DNA of 64,000 nucleotides from Streptomyces indicus. GTDB lineage: Bacteria > Actinomycetota > Actinomycetes > Streptomycetales > Streptomycetaceae. Below, one piece after another: positions 35,304 to 44,042 of the stretch; the stretch's first letter is position 1, and each line of letters begins with the position of its first letter. The DNA is taken from NCBI RefSeq assembly GCF_900100315.1, contig NZ_FNFF01000007.1:301968-365967 (forward strand). Reading direction: 5' to 3'. The position numbers and the translations under genes are program-made. The notes below the pieces were generated by a model that saw nothing but the letters and a program-made list of their open reading frames with translations, made no database searches and was not told where the DNA came from.

Positions 35304-35645
35304 TCAGTCGGTGGCCGCCACCGCTTCCTCGACCGAGGTGTGAATGGGGAACACCTTGGTCAGGCCGGTGATACGGAAGATCTTCAGGATGCGCTCCTGG
35401 TTGCACACCAGGCGCAGCGAACCCTCATGGGCGCGCACTCGCTTCAGACCACCCACCAGCACGCCGAGCCCGGTGGAGTCGAGGAAGTCCACGCCCTCCA
35501 TGTCGACGACAAGGTGGAAACTGCCGTCGTTCACCAGCTCGACCAGCTGCTCGCGCAGCTTGGGCGCGGTATACACATCGATTTCGCCACCGACCTCGAC
35601 GACCGTACGATCGCCGACGGTACGGGTCGACAGGGACAGGTCCAC
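35304..35645 (-). CDS. bldG: Anti-anti-sigma factor BldG
   Basis: A 113-residue STAS protein controlling development and antibiotic production in Streptomyces. The loop [10 protein letters not shown] places Ser57 at the phosphorylation site, matching the known Ser57 of BldG. The start is GTG at 35645 with GGAGG upstream. It is divergent from the helicase gene and 136 bases upstream of its ATPase partner. Confidence 0.96.
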
Positions 35646-35724
35646 GGATCCTCCAGCACCTTGCTATCGGGCGGTCGCCCCCTGGGCTCCTGAGCTTCAG
35701 GACTGGGGCGTGACGCCAGCCGCG

Positions 35725-38229
35725 ATGGCATTCAATCACTTACGGGCAGGCGAGCACGACGCCTTGGGAGCATTGTCCGTCACGCCAGTGACACACTCGG
35801 TGCCGATGGCCACGAATCACCGCCCCGACCCGCGCATCGACGACCGCCAGGAGCCGCCCACGGCGGGCGCCTCCCGGCGGCCTTCTCCGCGCGCGGTGCT
35901 CGACCGGCTCGCCTCGGGGGAGAGCCGGTCCGCGCGCCTCACTCATACGGAGCACTTGCCCCCACGTGAGGGGCGGCATGCCCTCTGGCCCGACCGTATC
36001 CGCCCCGAGGTGATCTCGGCCCTGAACGCGGCCGGAATCGAGCACCCCTGGGCCCACCAGGCACTCGCCGCCGAACACGCCCTCGACGGCGAGTCCGTCG
36101 TGGTCGCCACCGGCACGGCCTCGGGCAAGTCCCTGGCGTATCTGATGCCGGTCCTGTCCGCGCTGCTCGACGGCTCCGAGGCACCCAACGGCCGCGGCGC
36201 GACCGCGCTCTACCTCGCCCCGACCAAGGCGCTCGCGGCCGACCAGTGCCGCGCGGTCAAGGCGCTCGCGGCCCCGCTCGGCAAGGCGGTCCGGCCGGCG
36301 GTCTACGACGGCGACACCCCCTTCGAAGAACGCGAATGGGTACGTCAGTACGCCAACTACGCCCTCACGAATCCCGACATGCTGCACCGCGGGATACTCC
36401 CCTCCCACCCCCGCTGGTCCTCCTTCCTGCGCGCCCTGCGCTATGTCGTCATCGACGAGTGCCACACCTACCGCGGTGTCTTCGGCTCCCATGTCGCCCA
36501 GGTCCTGCGCCGCCTGCGCCGCCTGTGCGTGCGCTACGGCTCGGACCCGGTCTTCCTCCTTGCGTCCGCGACGGCGGCCGACCCGTCCATAGCGGCCGAG
36601 CGCCTCACCGGCCTCCCGGTCAAGGAGGTGGCGGACGACGCCTCCCCGCGCGGCGAACTGGTCTTCGCCCTGTGGGAGCCGCCGCTGACGGAACTCCACG
36701 GCGAGAAGGGTGCACCCGTCCGCCGCACCGCCACCGCCGAAACCGCCGACCTCCTCACCGACCTGACCTTGCAGGGCCAGCGCTCGATCGCCTTCGTACG
36801 TTCCCGGCGCGGCGCCGAGCTCATCTCGGTCATCGCCCAGGAGCGCCTCGCCGAGATCGACCGCTCCCTGGTGGGCCGCGTCGCGTCCTACCGCGGCGGC
36901 TATCTCCCGCACGAACGCCGCGCGTTGGAACGCTCCCTCCATTCCGGCGAACTCCTCGGCCTCGCCGCCACCACCGCCCTCGAACTCGGCGTGGACATCG
37001 CCGGCCTGGACGCCGTGGTGATCGCCGGCTATCCGGGCACGCGCGCCTCGCTGTGGCAGCAGGCCGGCCGGGCCGGGCGCTCCGGTCAGGGCGCTCTGGC
37101 CGTCATGGTCGCCCGCGACGACCCGCTGGACACCTTCCTGGTGCACCACCCCGAGGCGCTGTTCCACCAGCCGGTGGAGTCGACGGTCCTGGACCCCGAC
37201 AACCCCTACGTCCTCGCTCCTCACTTGTGCGCGGCAGCGTCCGAACTGCCGCTGACGGACGATGACTTCTCCCTCTTCGGCCCGACGGTCCCCGAGCTCC
37301 TCCCGCAGCTGGAGACGGCCGGTCTGCTGCGGCGCCGCACGAAGGCCTGGCACTGGACCCGCCGCGAGCGCGCCGCCGACCTCGCGGACATCCGCGGCGA
37401 GGGCGGCACACCGGTGCAGGTCGTCGAGGCCGGCACCGGGCGGCTGCTCGGCACGGTCGACGCCTCGGCCGCCCACACCTCCGTGCACGAAGGCGCGGTC
37501 CACCTCCACCAGGGCCGCACGTACGTGGTGAAGGAACTCGACCTCGACGAGTCGGTCGCCCTCGTCCAGGAGGCCAACCCGCCGTACTCGACGACCGCCC
37601 GCGACACCACCGCCATCTCCGTTCTGGACACCGATGTCTCGGTGCCCTGGGGCGAGGGCCGCCTCTGCTACGGCTCCGTCGAAGTCACCAACCAGGTCGT
37701 CTCCTTCCTCCGCCGCCGGCTCATCACCGGCGAGGTACTCGGCGAGCAGAAGCTGGACCTTCCGCCGCGCACCCTGCGTACGCGTGCCGTGTGGTGGACG
37801 GTCACCGAGGACCAGCTCGACGCCGCCCGCATCAACCCCGAGATCCTCGGCGGCGCCCTGCACGCCGCCGAGCACGCCTCGATCGGCATGCTGCCGCTCT
37901 TCGCCACCTGCGACCGCTGGGACATCGGCGGCGTGTCCATCCCCCTCCACCCGGACACCCTGCTGCCGACCGTCTTCGTCTACGACGGCCACCCGGGCGG
38001 CGCGGGCTTCGCGGAACGCGCCTTCCACACCGCCAGGGAGTGGCTGACGGCCACGCGCGCCGCCATCGCCTCCTGCGAGTGCGAGGCCGGCTGCCCGTCC
38101 TGCGTCCAGTCCCCGAAGTGCGGCAACGGCAACGACCCGCTGCACAAACGGGGAGCGGTCCGCCTCCTGACGGAACTCCTGAAGGGCGCGCCGGAGACTT
38201 CCGGGGACGCGGCGGGCCAGGGGGCGTGA
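35725..38229 (+). CDS. MrfA-like DECH-box helicase (helicase/secretion neighbourhood)
   Basis: An 834-residue superfamily 2 helicase. Motif I is ATGTASGKS, motif II VIDECHTY (a DECH box), motif III LASATAAD, motif VI QQAGRAGRSGQ. The C-terminal DUF1998 domain ends with four clustered Cys (C-E-C-E-A-G-C-P-S-C, then C-G-N-G-N), a zinc site. MrfA (YprA) of Bacillus repairs mitomycin-type damage; the same role here is inferred. In actinobacteria this helicase is regularly found next to the tad-like secretion genes, as here. Confidence 0.92.
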   Translation: MAFNHLRAGEHDALGALSVTPVTHSVPMATNHRPDPRIDDRQEPPTAGASRRPSPRAVLDRLASGESRSARLTHTEHLPPREGRHALWPDRIRPEVISALNAAGIEHPWAHQALAAEHALDGESVVVATGTASGKSLAYLMPVLSALLDGSEAPNGRGATALYLAPTKALAADQCRAVKALAAPLGKAVRPAVYDGDTPFEEREWVRQYANYALTNPDMLHRGILPSHPRWSSFLRALRYVVIDECHTYRGVFGSHVAQVLRRLRRLCVRYGSDPVFLLASATAADPSIAAERLTGLPVKEVADDASPRGELVFALWEPPLTELHGEKGAPVRRTATAETADLLTDLTLQGQRSIAFVRSRRGAELISVIAQERLAEIDRSLVGRVASYRGGYLPHERRALERSLHSGELLGLAATTALELGVDIAGLDAVVIAGYPGTRASLWQQAGRAGRSGQGALAVMVARDDPLDTFLVHHPEALFHQPVESTVLDPDNPYVLAPHLCAAASELPLTDDDFSLFGPTVPELLPQLETAGLLRRRTKAWHWTRRERAADLADIRGEGGTPVQVVEAGTGRLLGTVDASAAHTSVHEGAVHLHQGRTYVVKELDLDESVALVQEANPPYSTTARDTTAISVLDTDVSVPWGEGRLCYGSVEVTNQVVSFLRRRLITGEVLGEQKLDLPPRTLRTRAVWWTVTEDQLDAARINPEILGGALHAAEHASIGMLPLFATCDRWDIGGVSIPLHPDTLLPTVFVYDGHPGGAGFAERAFHTAREWLTATRAAIASCECEAGCPSCVQSPKCGNGNDPLHKRGAVRLLTELLKGAPETSGDAAGQGA

Positions 38230-38262
38230 GGGCCCTCGGGGCCCAGGGGGCGTGAGGGCCCT
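38217..38262. repeat. 26-bp-period duplication over the helicase stop codon
   Basis: CCAGGGGGCGTGAGGGCCCT occurs at 38217-38236 and 38243-38262. The TGA of the first copy (38227-38229) is the helicase stop codon. Confidence 0.92.
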
Positions 38263-38397
38263 AGGGCCGGATGCCTTGGAGGATGAGGGTCCTTCGGCCG
38301 GACGCCTTAGAGGACCTGAGCGCTTGGGGCCTGGGCGCCCAAGGCATAGGAACTCGGGTGCCCGAGGAGGCGTGTCAGACGTCGGCCGATGTGCGAG

Positions 38398-38775
38398 CTA
38401 AGGCACCGGCCCGGGCGGCCCCGCCCTGGACCGCACCTCCGACACCAGTGGTCGCTCCCCGGCCCGTACCGTCACATCCGCGATCTCCCCTCGTACGGCG
38501 CACCGCACCACATCCGTCCCCTGCGCCCGCGCCACCCGCAGGGCGCTCGCACACGCGGCCTCCTGTCCGCGCAGCGCATGGTCCGCCGCCGCGAGCGCCG
38601 CCAAGTCGGCGGCCGCGCCTGCCCGATGACGGGCAACGACAGCCTGCGCCGCGAGCAGCAGTCCGGCGAGGATCAGACACAGGACACCGATCAGCCCGAC
38701 CACCCACACCGTCGCCGACCCCCGGTCGTCGCGCCCCCGCTCCCGAAGCGCCGCCCGCACCGCGGCCCCTCTCAC
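38398..38775 (-). CDS. TadE/TadG-like pseudopilin-type protein (Rv3654c family)
   Basis: A 125-residue protein with a short basic start, then GSATVWVVGLIGVLCLILAGLLLA as a single pilin-like membrane helix and an extracytoplasmic Ala-rich domain with two Cys (EAACAS and VVRCAV). It matches the helicase/secretion-neighbourhood TadE-like family. The GTG start at 38775 overlaps the stop of the previous gene (GTGA), showing coupling. It is the last gene of the tad operon. Confidence 0.85.
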   Translation of the reverse strand: MRGAAVRAALRERGRDDRGSATVWVVGLIGVLCLILAGLLLAAQAVVARHRAGAAADLAALAAADHALRGQEAACASALRVARAQGTDVVRCAVRGEIADVTVRAGERPLVSEVRSRAGPPGPVP

Positions 38776-39209
38776 TTCTCCACCCCCACGGTCTCCTCCG
38801 CCAACGCCGCCGCGGAGGCTTCCAGCGACATCGACAGCGCGTCCGGCCCGGGCGACGCGGCCGTGACAGTGACCCGTACGAGATCGCCCTCTCTGGTCAC
38901 GGAGACCTCCGCACCGTCCGGCGCCACCGCCCGCGCGACGCCGGCCGCCGCGTTCTCCGGCTCCTGGCGGGCGGCCGCCCGCGCACCGGCCCGTGCGGCG
39001 TCCACGCACTGGATGTGAGCGGCGGCGCACATGAGCCCCCACATCAGCGCCAGTCCGACGACCAGCAGCGCGGGCAGCGTGCAGGCCGCCTCCGCCGTCA
39101 CGAAACCGGCGTCCCCGCGCCGCTCGGAGCCGGATGCCGGGTTCGTCCCCGAGCCAGCCGCGGAGCTTCGTCCCGAGCCAGCCGCCGAGCGCCTCCCCGC
39201 GCTAGCCAC
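38772..39209 (-). CDS. TadE-family minor pilin-like protein
   Basis: A 145-residue protein. The pilin-like segment GFVTAEAACTLPALLVVGLALMWGLM (about 35-60) has the Glu five residues into the processed form expected of TadE-like prepilins. The first 30 residues are Ser/Ala/Gly/Arg-rich and consist of two copies of a (R)S(A/S)AGSG unit encoded by duplications of the upstream gene's stop region. The GTG 39209 start overlaps the DUF4244 gene by eight bases. A start closer to residue 30 is possible. Confidence 0.82.
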   Translation of the reverse strand: MASAGRRSAAGSGRSSAAGSGTNPASGSERRGDAGFVTAEAACTLPALLVVGLALMWGLMCAAAHIQCVDAARAGARAAARQEPENAAAGVARAVAPDGAEVSVTREGDLVRVTVTAASPGPDALSMSLEASAAALAEETVGVEK

Positions 39210-39217
39210 CGAGCGCC
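39142..39217. repeat. Three 24-27 bp copies across the DUF4244 stop and TadE start
   Basis: Copies at 39142-39166, 39167-39193 and 39194-39217 share CGAGC(C/G)... and GCCAGCCGC/GCTAGCCACC. Only the third retains the TAG (complement 39202-39204) that ends DUF4244; the others read TGG in that place and code for the TadE N-terminus. Confidence 0.85.
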
Positions 39218-39501
39218 TTCCCGATCACCCCTTCGAGCAGCCGCTTCACGGTGCCGGACGTCACCACCCGGTACAGAAGGGCCGCGAACGCACAGGCCGC
39301 CACCGTGCCCAGCGCGTACTCGGACGTGATCATCCCGGCATCGGCTCTGCGCATCCGGGCAAGCCGGGCACGCCACACCCGCCTCGCCATGCCGCCAACC
39401 GAAGCCCCGGCCTCCCCCACCCGTCGCACCACGCTTCCGAAGGCTGCGCCCACGCCTCCGTCAACCGCTCCCGCTCCCTGTCCGTACCTGCAGAAATGCA
39501 T
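39202..39501 (-). CDS. DUF4244 protein (pilin-like subunit candidate)
   Basis: A 99-residue protein. After a 50-residue Gly/Arg/Ala leader comes DAGMITSEYALGTVAACAFAALLYRVVTS: a Flp-pilin-like processing site (G-M-I-T-S-E-Y-A) with Glu at position 5 or so and a hydrophobic helix. DUF4244 is the regular companion of actinobacterial TadE/TadC genes and is probably the major pilin of this apparatus. ATG 39501 follows GGGGAG. A 21-bp repeat array lies upstream. Confidence 0.85.
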   Translation of the reverse strand: MHFCRYGQGAGAVDGGVGAAFGSVVRRVGEAGASVGGMARRVWRARLARMRRADAGMITSEYALGTVAACAFAALLYRVVTSGTVKRLLEGVIGKALGG

Positions 39502-39543
39502 GCCAACTCCCCGTAGAAGAAGGGCCGTTATCGGCCCTCGATT

Positions 39544-39627
39544 GATGTGCTCGGCCGCTCCGCGGATGTGCTCGGTCGTTCCGCGGATGTGCTCGGTCGT
39601 TCCGCGGATGTGCTCGACCGTTCGCGA
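39544..39627. repeat. Four 21-bp tandem repeats between tadC and DUF4244
   Basis: The unit GATGTGCTCGGTCGTTCCGCG is repeated at 39544, 39565, 39586 and 39607; copies 2 and 3 are identical. The array lies 27 bases after the tadC stop in transcript order and before the DUF4244 ribosome site, so it is transcribed but untranslated. Confidence 0.94.
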
Positions 39628-39653
39628 TGATGCGATCGGCCGCTCCCCGCCCC

Positions 39654-40448
39654 TCAGACCCCGCGCAAGATCTCCCCCGCGAGCCCGATGACCACGGGCG
39701 CCACCCCGAGTGCCAGGAACGCGGGCAGGAAGCAGAGCCCCACCGGTGCCGTGACCGTGACGGCCGCCCGGTGCGCCCTGGTCAGGGCCGCACGTGCCGC
39801 GCGCTCGCGGCAGTCCGACGCCACCCGTGCCACCTGCTCCGCGGCCGGCGCACCGGAACTCCAGGCCCGCTGCAGACAGCGGGCCAGCGGCACGGCATCG
39901 GGTATCGAGGCCAGCCGTCCCCAGCACTGCCCGGGTTCACCCCCGAGCCGCAGCTCGGTGGCCACCCCGGACAGCCGCTCCCCCACCGGCCCGCCCACCG
40001 ACTCCCCCACGGCCGCCGCCGCGGCGGCAGGCCCGGCCCCGGCGGCGATGCACGCCGCCAACAGATCTGCGGCCAGCGGCAGTTGACGCCGCGCTTCCTC
40101 GTCCGATCCGGCATCGGCGCTGTCCGCCCTGCGCCGCCACCAACGCCACACGCCCAGTCCCACCATGACCCCGAGCGCCAGCCCTGCCGCACCGCCCACG
40201 AGGCCGTACGCCAAGCAGGCAGCGCTCACCACCGGCGCCCACCGCCGGATGGCCGCCCTCCGGGCCGGTGCCCGAACAGGCCGCCCCTCCGAGCACGGCT
40301 CGCTCCTCAGGAGCTGCGTGAGCCGCCTCCGCAGGGCCCGCTCCCGCCGTTCTCCCACCAGCACACTCGCCACCACGGCCACGAGCGCGAGGCACAGCAC
40401 TGTCCCCGTCACCGCCCCCAGCCTGTGGACAACTTCCCCGCTCACCAC
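39654..40448 (-). CDS. tadC: TadC-like type II/IV secretion membrane protein
   Basis: A 264-residue GspF/TadC-type inner-membrane protein. It has a membrane helix at the start, two central helices (SAACLAYGLVGGAAGLALGVMVG), a cytoplasmic helical T2SSF domain (LPLAADLLAACIAAGAGPAAA) and C-terminal helices (GLCFLPAFLALGVAPVVIGL). With TadB it forms the platform on which the TadA ATPase acts. Its start overlaps tadB by seven bases. Confidence 0.88.
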   Translation of the reverse strand: MVSGEVVHRLGAVTGTVLCLALVAVVASVLVGERRERALRRRLTQLLRSEPCSEGRPVRAPARRAAIRRWAPVVSAACLAYGLVGGAAGLALGVMVGLGVWRWWRRRADSADAGSDEEARRQLPLAADLLAACIAAGAGPAAAAAAVGESVGGPVGERLSGVATELRLGGEPGQCWGRLASIPDAVPLARCLQRAWSSGAPAAEQVARVASDCRERAARAALTRAHRAAVTVTAPVGLCFLPAFLALGVAPVVIGLAGEILRGV

Positions 40449-41452
40449 CGCTCCTCCCGGCCCGACGGCACCAGCGACGCAGCCGGTGCCGGAGCGGAAG
40501 ACGGCGCTGGCGAGAGGGAGAGCCTCGACGAAGACACAGGCCCCGCCGATGAAGCGCGCCCCCGCACCGGCCCCTCAGCCGCCCGCACAATGCGCCCCGT
40601 CCACCACAGCCCGACCCCTTCGAGGACCGCTCCCACGACCAGGCACCCGATCCCGGCCGGGGTGTGGAACAGCACGCCGAGCGGATCCGCGCCGAGGGCG
40701 GTGCCCATCAGGAGACCGACCGCGGGCAGGACCGCGAGCATCACCGCGGTCGCCCGCGCGGGTGCCAACTTGGTCTGCAGGTCCGCCTGTTGATCGCGCT
40801 GCGCCCGCAGCGCCGCCTCCAGCCGGTCAAGCCCTTCGGCCAGCCCCGCACCGCTGTCCACAGCGACCTGCCAGCACGCCGCGAGCCCCGCAAGCCCTTC
40901 GGCCCCGGGGCCGCGCGACGCCTCCCGCAAGGCACCCGGCACATCACCCCCGAACCGCGCCGCCGCAAGGACCGCCGCATCCGCGGCACCCGCTGCGAGC
41001 GCTCCGGTATCGCGCGCCGCCATCGCCAGGGCGTCCGCGGGCTGTCGCCCCGCCCGCACCTCCGAGGCCATCCCCGCGCACAGAGCGATCACCTGCTCCA
41101 CCCTGGCTGCCCGCTCCTGTCGCGCCCGGCGCCCCCGCAACACCCGCCCGACGAGCGGCACCGCCAACACGCCCAGAATCAGCGGCAGTACGGACCTTCC
41201 GGCCAGCCCGACCGGGACGCCAGCCGCAGCACACCACCACTCGGGCCGCACCCGCACCGTCACCCAGGCCCGCCACCGCACCCACGGCGGCACCACCTCG
41301 GGCACCGCTGCTCCGGCGAGGGCCAGCCCGCGGGCCCGCCGCAGTCCGCGCTCCTGCCCCATCGCCAGCCACACCGCGACCCCTGCACAGAACGCCGCCG
41401 CATAGGCCGCAGTCCCAGCCCCGGCCCCCCACATCATCGGTACGCCGCTCAT
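40442..41452 (-). CDS. tadB: TadB-like secretion membrane protein
   Basis: A 336-residue platform protein. It has an N-terminal membrane helix, an Arg-rich cytoplasmic stretch, two helices (about 80-110), and a T2SSF domain (RVEQVIALCAGMASEVRAGR, L-A-A-C-W-Q-V-A-V-D-S-G-A-G-L-A) before the last helices. The C-terminal 45 residues are a Ser/Pro/Ala tail. Overlaps of four bases with tadA and seven with tadC show a single message. Confidence 0.88.
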   Translation of the reverse strand: MSGVPMMWGAGAGTAAYAAAFCAGVAVWLAMGQERGLRRARGLALAGAAVPEVVPPWVRWRAWVTVRVRPEWWCAAAGVPVGLAGRSVLPLILGVLAVPLVGRVLRGRRARQERAARVEQVIALCAGMASEVRAGRQPADALAMAARDTGALAAGAADAAVLAAARFGGDVPGALREASRGPGAEGLAGLAACWQVAVDSGAGLAEGLDRLEAALRAQRDQQADLQTKLAPARATAVMLAVLPAVGLLMGTALGADPLGVLFHTPAGIGCLVVGAVLEGVGLWWTGRIVRAAEGPVRGRASSAGPVSSSRLSLSPAPSSAPAPAASLVPSGREERW

Positions 41453-42594
41453 CCCGCACCCCCGACGATCTCCCTCAGCCGCTCCCAGCCCCGGTCGTAG
41501 GCGAACGCCCGCTCGCCCCAGCGCAGCGCCGGCACTGTCCGCACCAGCCCTGCCGCGTCCCGCTCCAGGACATGCACCTCCGCGATCCGGCGCCGCCCGC
41601 CCCGGTCCCGTACGAGATGCAGCACCACCGACAACGCCGCCGCCAGCTGGCTGTGCAGCGCCGCCCGGTCGAGGCCTGCCGCCGTGCCGAGTGCTTCGAG
41701 CCGCGCGGGGACATCCGCGGCGGCATTGGCATGGACCGTCCCGCAGCCCGCGTGTCCGGTGTTGAGCGCGGCGAGCAGGTGCACGACCTCCGCCCCGCGC
41801 ACCTCACCCACCACCAGCCGGTCCGGCCGCATCCGCAGCGCCTGGCGCACCAGGTCCTCGAGGGTGACCCGGCCCGCGCCTTCCTGGTTCGCGACGCGGC
41901 ATTCCAGCCGTACGACATGAGGGTGATCGGGCCTCAACTCGGCCGAGTCCTCCGTCAGTACGATCCGCTCGTCGGGTCCGGAGAGTCCGAGCAGTGCCGC
42001 GAGCAGGGTCGTCTTGCCCGAGCCCGTGCCCCCGCTGATCAGGAACGACGCCCGCGCCTCGACCAGCGCCCGCAGCACCCGGTCACCCCCGGGCGGCACG
42101 GTGCCCGCCGCCGTCAGCTCGCCGAGCGAGAACGCCCTCGCCCGTACGACCCGCAGCGACAGACAGGCCGATCCGACGGCGACCGGCGGCAGGACGGCGT
42201 GCAACCGCGTGCCGTCCGGGAGGCGCGCGTCCACCCAGGGCCGCGCGTCGTCGAGCCGTCGTCCCGCCACCGCGGCGAGCCGCTGCGCGAGCTGCCGCAC
42301 GGCCTGCGCGTCGGCGAAGGTCACCGAGGTGAGTTCGAGCCCGCTCCCCCGGTCCACCCACACCCGGTCGGGCGCCGAGACCAGTACATCCGTCACCTCG
42401 GGATCCGCGAGCAGCGGCTCCAACGGCCCCGCGCCCACCAGCTCGGACCTCAACTCGCCGACGACACCGAGCAGTTCGCTGTCGCCGAGCACCCTGCCCT
42501 GCGCGCGCAACGCCTGCGCGACCCTCGCCGGAGTGGGCTCCGCCCCGGATTCGGCCAGCCACTGCCGCACCCCGTCCAACAGCGCCGCGCTCAT
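41449..42594 (-). CDS. tadA: TadA/CpaF-like secretion ATPase
   Basis: A 381-residue GspE/VirB11-type ATPase that powers pilus assembly or secretion. The N-terminal domain covers residues 1-125. Walker A is ISGGTGSGKTTLL (about 185), the Asp box ERIVLTEDSAELRPDHPHV, Walker B and after RPDRLVVGEVRGAEV, and the His box CGTVHANAA. It lacks the FHA or long N-terminal extension of full CpaF. Start overlaps the ssd gene stop. Confidence 0.93.
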   Translation of the reverse strand: MSAALLDGVRQWLAESGAEPTPARVAQALRAQGRVLGDSELLGVVGELRSELVGAGPLEPLLADPEVTDVLVSAPDRVWVDRGSGLELTSVTFADAQAVRQLAQRLAAVAGRRLDDARPWVDARLPDGTRLHAVLPPVAVGSACLSLRVVRARAFSLGELTAAGTVPPGGDRVLRALVEARASFLISGGTGSGKTTLLAALLGLSGPDERIVLTEDSAELRPDHPHVVRLECRVANQEGAGRVTLEDLVRQALRMRPDRLVVGEVRGAEVVHLLAALNTGHAGCGTVHANAAADVPARLEALGTAAGLDRAALHSQLAAALSVVLHLVRDRGGRRRIAEVHVLERDAAGLVRTVPALRWGERAFAYDRGWERLREIVGGAG

Positions 42595-43673
42595 GACGCG
42601 CCCTCCACCGGCACCCGCTCCCAGAATGAGGCGCAGAACCGCGACAGCGGCTCCTTCGCACCCGCAGCCGGCACGCCGCCGCTCAACACAGCGGGATCGA
42701 CGGGCAGTTCACCGACCAGCGGAAGGCCGAGCATCCGGGCCGTCTCCTCGGCGTCGAGCCCCGAGCCGAACGGGCCGCGGACCACCGCCCGCAGATCCCT
42801 CAGCACCATGCGTACCGCCGAGGACACCCGCTCGGCGGCGGCGAGCGCCCGCAGTTCGGCCGGCACCACCATGAGCCCGAGATCCAGCTGGGCCAGCACC
42901 TCGGCCACGCCCTCGTCCACCCGCCGCGGCAGGTCCACGACGACCACGCCGCCCCGTCTGCGCGCCGCGGCGAGCACGGCGCGCATCGCTTCGGGCGGGA
43001 CCGTCAGCATGTCCCCGCGATCCCAGCTGAGAACCCGCAGCGCACCGAGCTCCGGCAGCGACTCCTCGAGCGCCGCGCTGCCGAGCCGCCCTCGCGACTG
43101 CGCGAAGGCAGGCCACCGCAGGCCTTGCGCCGCTTCACCGCCGAGCAGGACATCGAGTCCGCCGCCGAGCGGATCCCCGTCCACGAGCATGGAGCGCCGC
43201 CCGGCCCGCGCCGCCGTCACCGCCAGCGCGCAGGCCAGCGTCGAGGCCCCCGCGCCGCCCCGGCCGCCGATGACGCCGACCGTCAGCGCGGGCCGCCCCA
43301 CACCCTCGACGGCGTCGGCGATCCGGTCGACGATCCACTGCTCGGCATCGGGCAGCCGCAGCACATGGTCGGCACCGATCTCCACGGCGCGCTGCCACAC
43401 CCCGGGATCGTCCTGATCCCTGCCGACGAGACACACACCCCGCCTACGCGTGGCGCCGCGCACCCTGCGGGCCGCATCGTCCCCCACCAGTACAAGGGGA
43501 GCGTCCTCCCAGCTGCCCCTTCGCTCGGGCACCCCGTGGTGCACCTCGGCCCGCGCGCCCGCGGCGGCGCACAGCCGCAGCAGATCGTCGAGCAGCTGCG
43601 CATCCTCCGTCACGATCAGCGGTCCGCGCCGCTTCTCCCCGGCCTTCCGTCCTTCCGCGATGGCTTCCGCCAT
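42591..43673 (-). CDS. ssd: CpaE/MinD-like septum-site protein (Ssd family)
   Basis: A 360-residue protein of the helicase/secretion-neighbourhood CpaE family, called septum-site determining in mycobacteria. Residues 17-125 are a degenerate receiver-like domain; the MinD-like ATPase follows with a deviant Walker A (VIGGRGGAGASTLA, no signature Lys before Ser-Thr) and VDGDPLGGGLDVLLG. The missing Lys suggests weak or altered ATP use. ATG 43673 follows GGAGAGGGG. It is the first gene of the tad operon and likely positions the apparatus. Confidence 0.9.
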   Translation of the reverse strand: MAEAIAEGRKAGEKRRGPLIVTEDAQLLDDLLRLCAAAGARAEVHHGVPERRGSWEDAPLVLVGDDAARRVRGATRRRGVCLVGRDQDDPGVWQRAVEIGADHVLRLPDAEQWIVDRIADAVEGVGRPALTVGVIGGRGGAGASTLACALAVTAARAGRRSMLVDGDPLGGGLDVLLGGEAAQGLRWPAFAQSRGRLGSAALEESLPELGALRVLSWDRGDMLTVPPEAMRAVLAAARRRGGVVVVDLPRRVDEGVAEVLAQLDLGLMVVPAELRALAAAERVSSAVRMVLRDLRAVVRGPFGSGLDAEETARMLGLPLVGELPVDPAVLSGGVPAAGAKEPLSRFCASFWERVPVEGAS

Positions 43674-43688
43674 GACCCGCCCCTCTCC

Positions 43689-43733
43689 TGAACGCCTCGA
43701 ACGCCTTGAGCGCCTTGAACGTCCTGAGCGCCC
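43689..43733. repeat. Five 9-bp repeats before the ssd start
   Basis: TGAACGCCT, CGAACGCCT, TGAGCGCCT, TGAACGTCC and TGAGCGCCC follow one another directly, 16 bases upstream of the ssd start codon, in its 5' leader. Confidence 0.88.
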
Positions 43734-44042
43734 GGACAGCCGACGCCGCACATACGACGTCGAACATCCGTGAACGCTGCGAACGATGTGAATGCCGCGG
43801 TCCAATCGCGGCCATGAAGGCGCAGGGCGCCGGGCCGCGAAGTCCGCGAGCAGGAATCACGATGGGCGGAGCCGGGAAATCGTGTGGATCTTGGTCGAAA
43901 TCTGTGGACAACCGAACCGTTGTGAATAACTCCGTCACCCGAACCGGTGAGTTCTCCATGACTTCCACAGCGCAGCGCAACCACTACGCAAGGTGACGAG
44001 TCTCAACGTGCGGAGGAAGGCGCCGGCTGGGCGCAGGAGGGG

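Noticed and set aside
35740..38145. An 801-codon minus-strand frame antisense to the helicase
   Set aside because: The plus-strand helicase has intact motifs I, II, VI and the zinc Cys cluster; the antisense translation is low-complexity.
42591..43673. A plasmid-partition ParA system at ssd
   Set aside because: No parB or parS beside it; the deviant Walker A and tad context fit the CpaE/Ssd family.
43444..43980. An upstream extension or separate minus-strand gene before ssd
   Set aside because: Its second half is out of frame with, and overlaps, the well-supported ssd gene; the first half contains 9-bp repeats and no domain.
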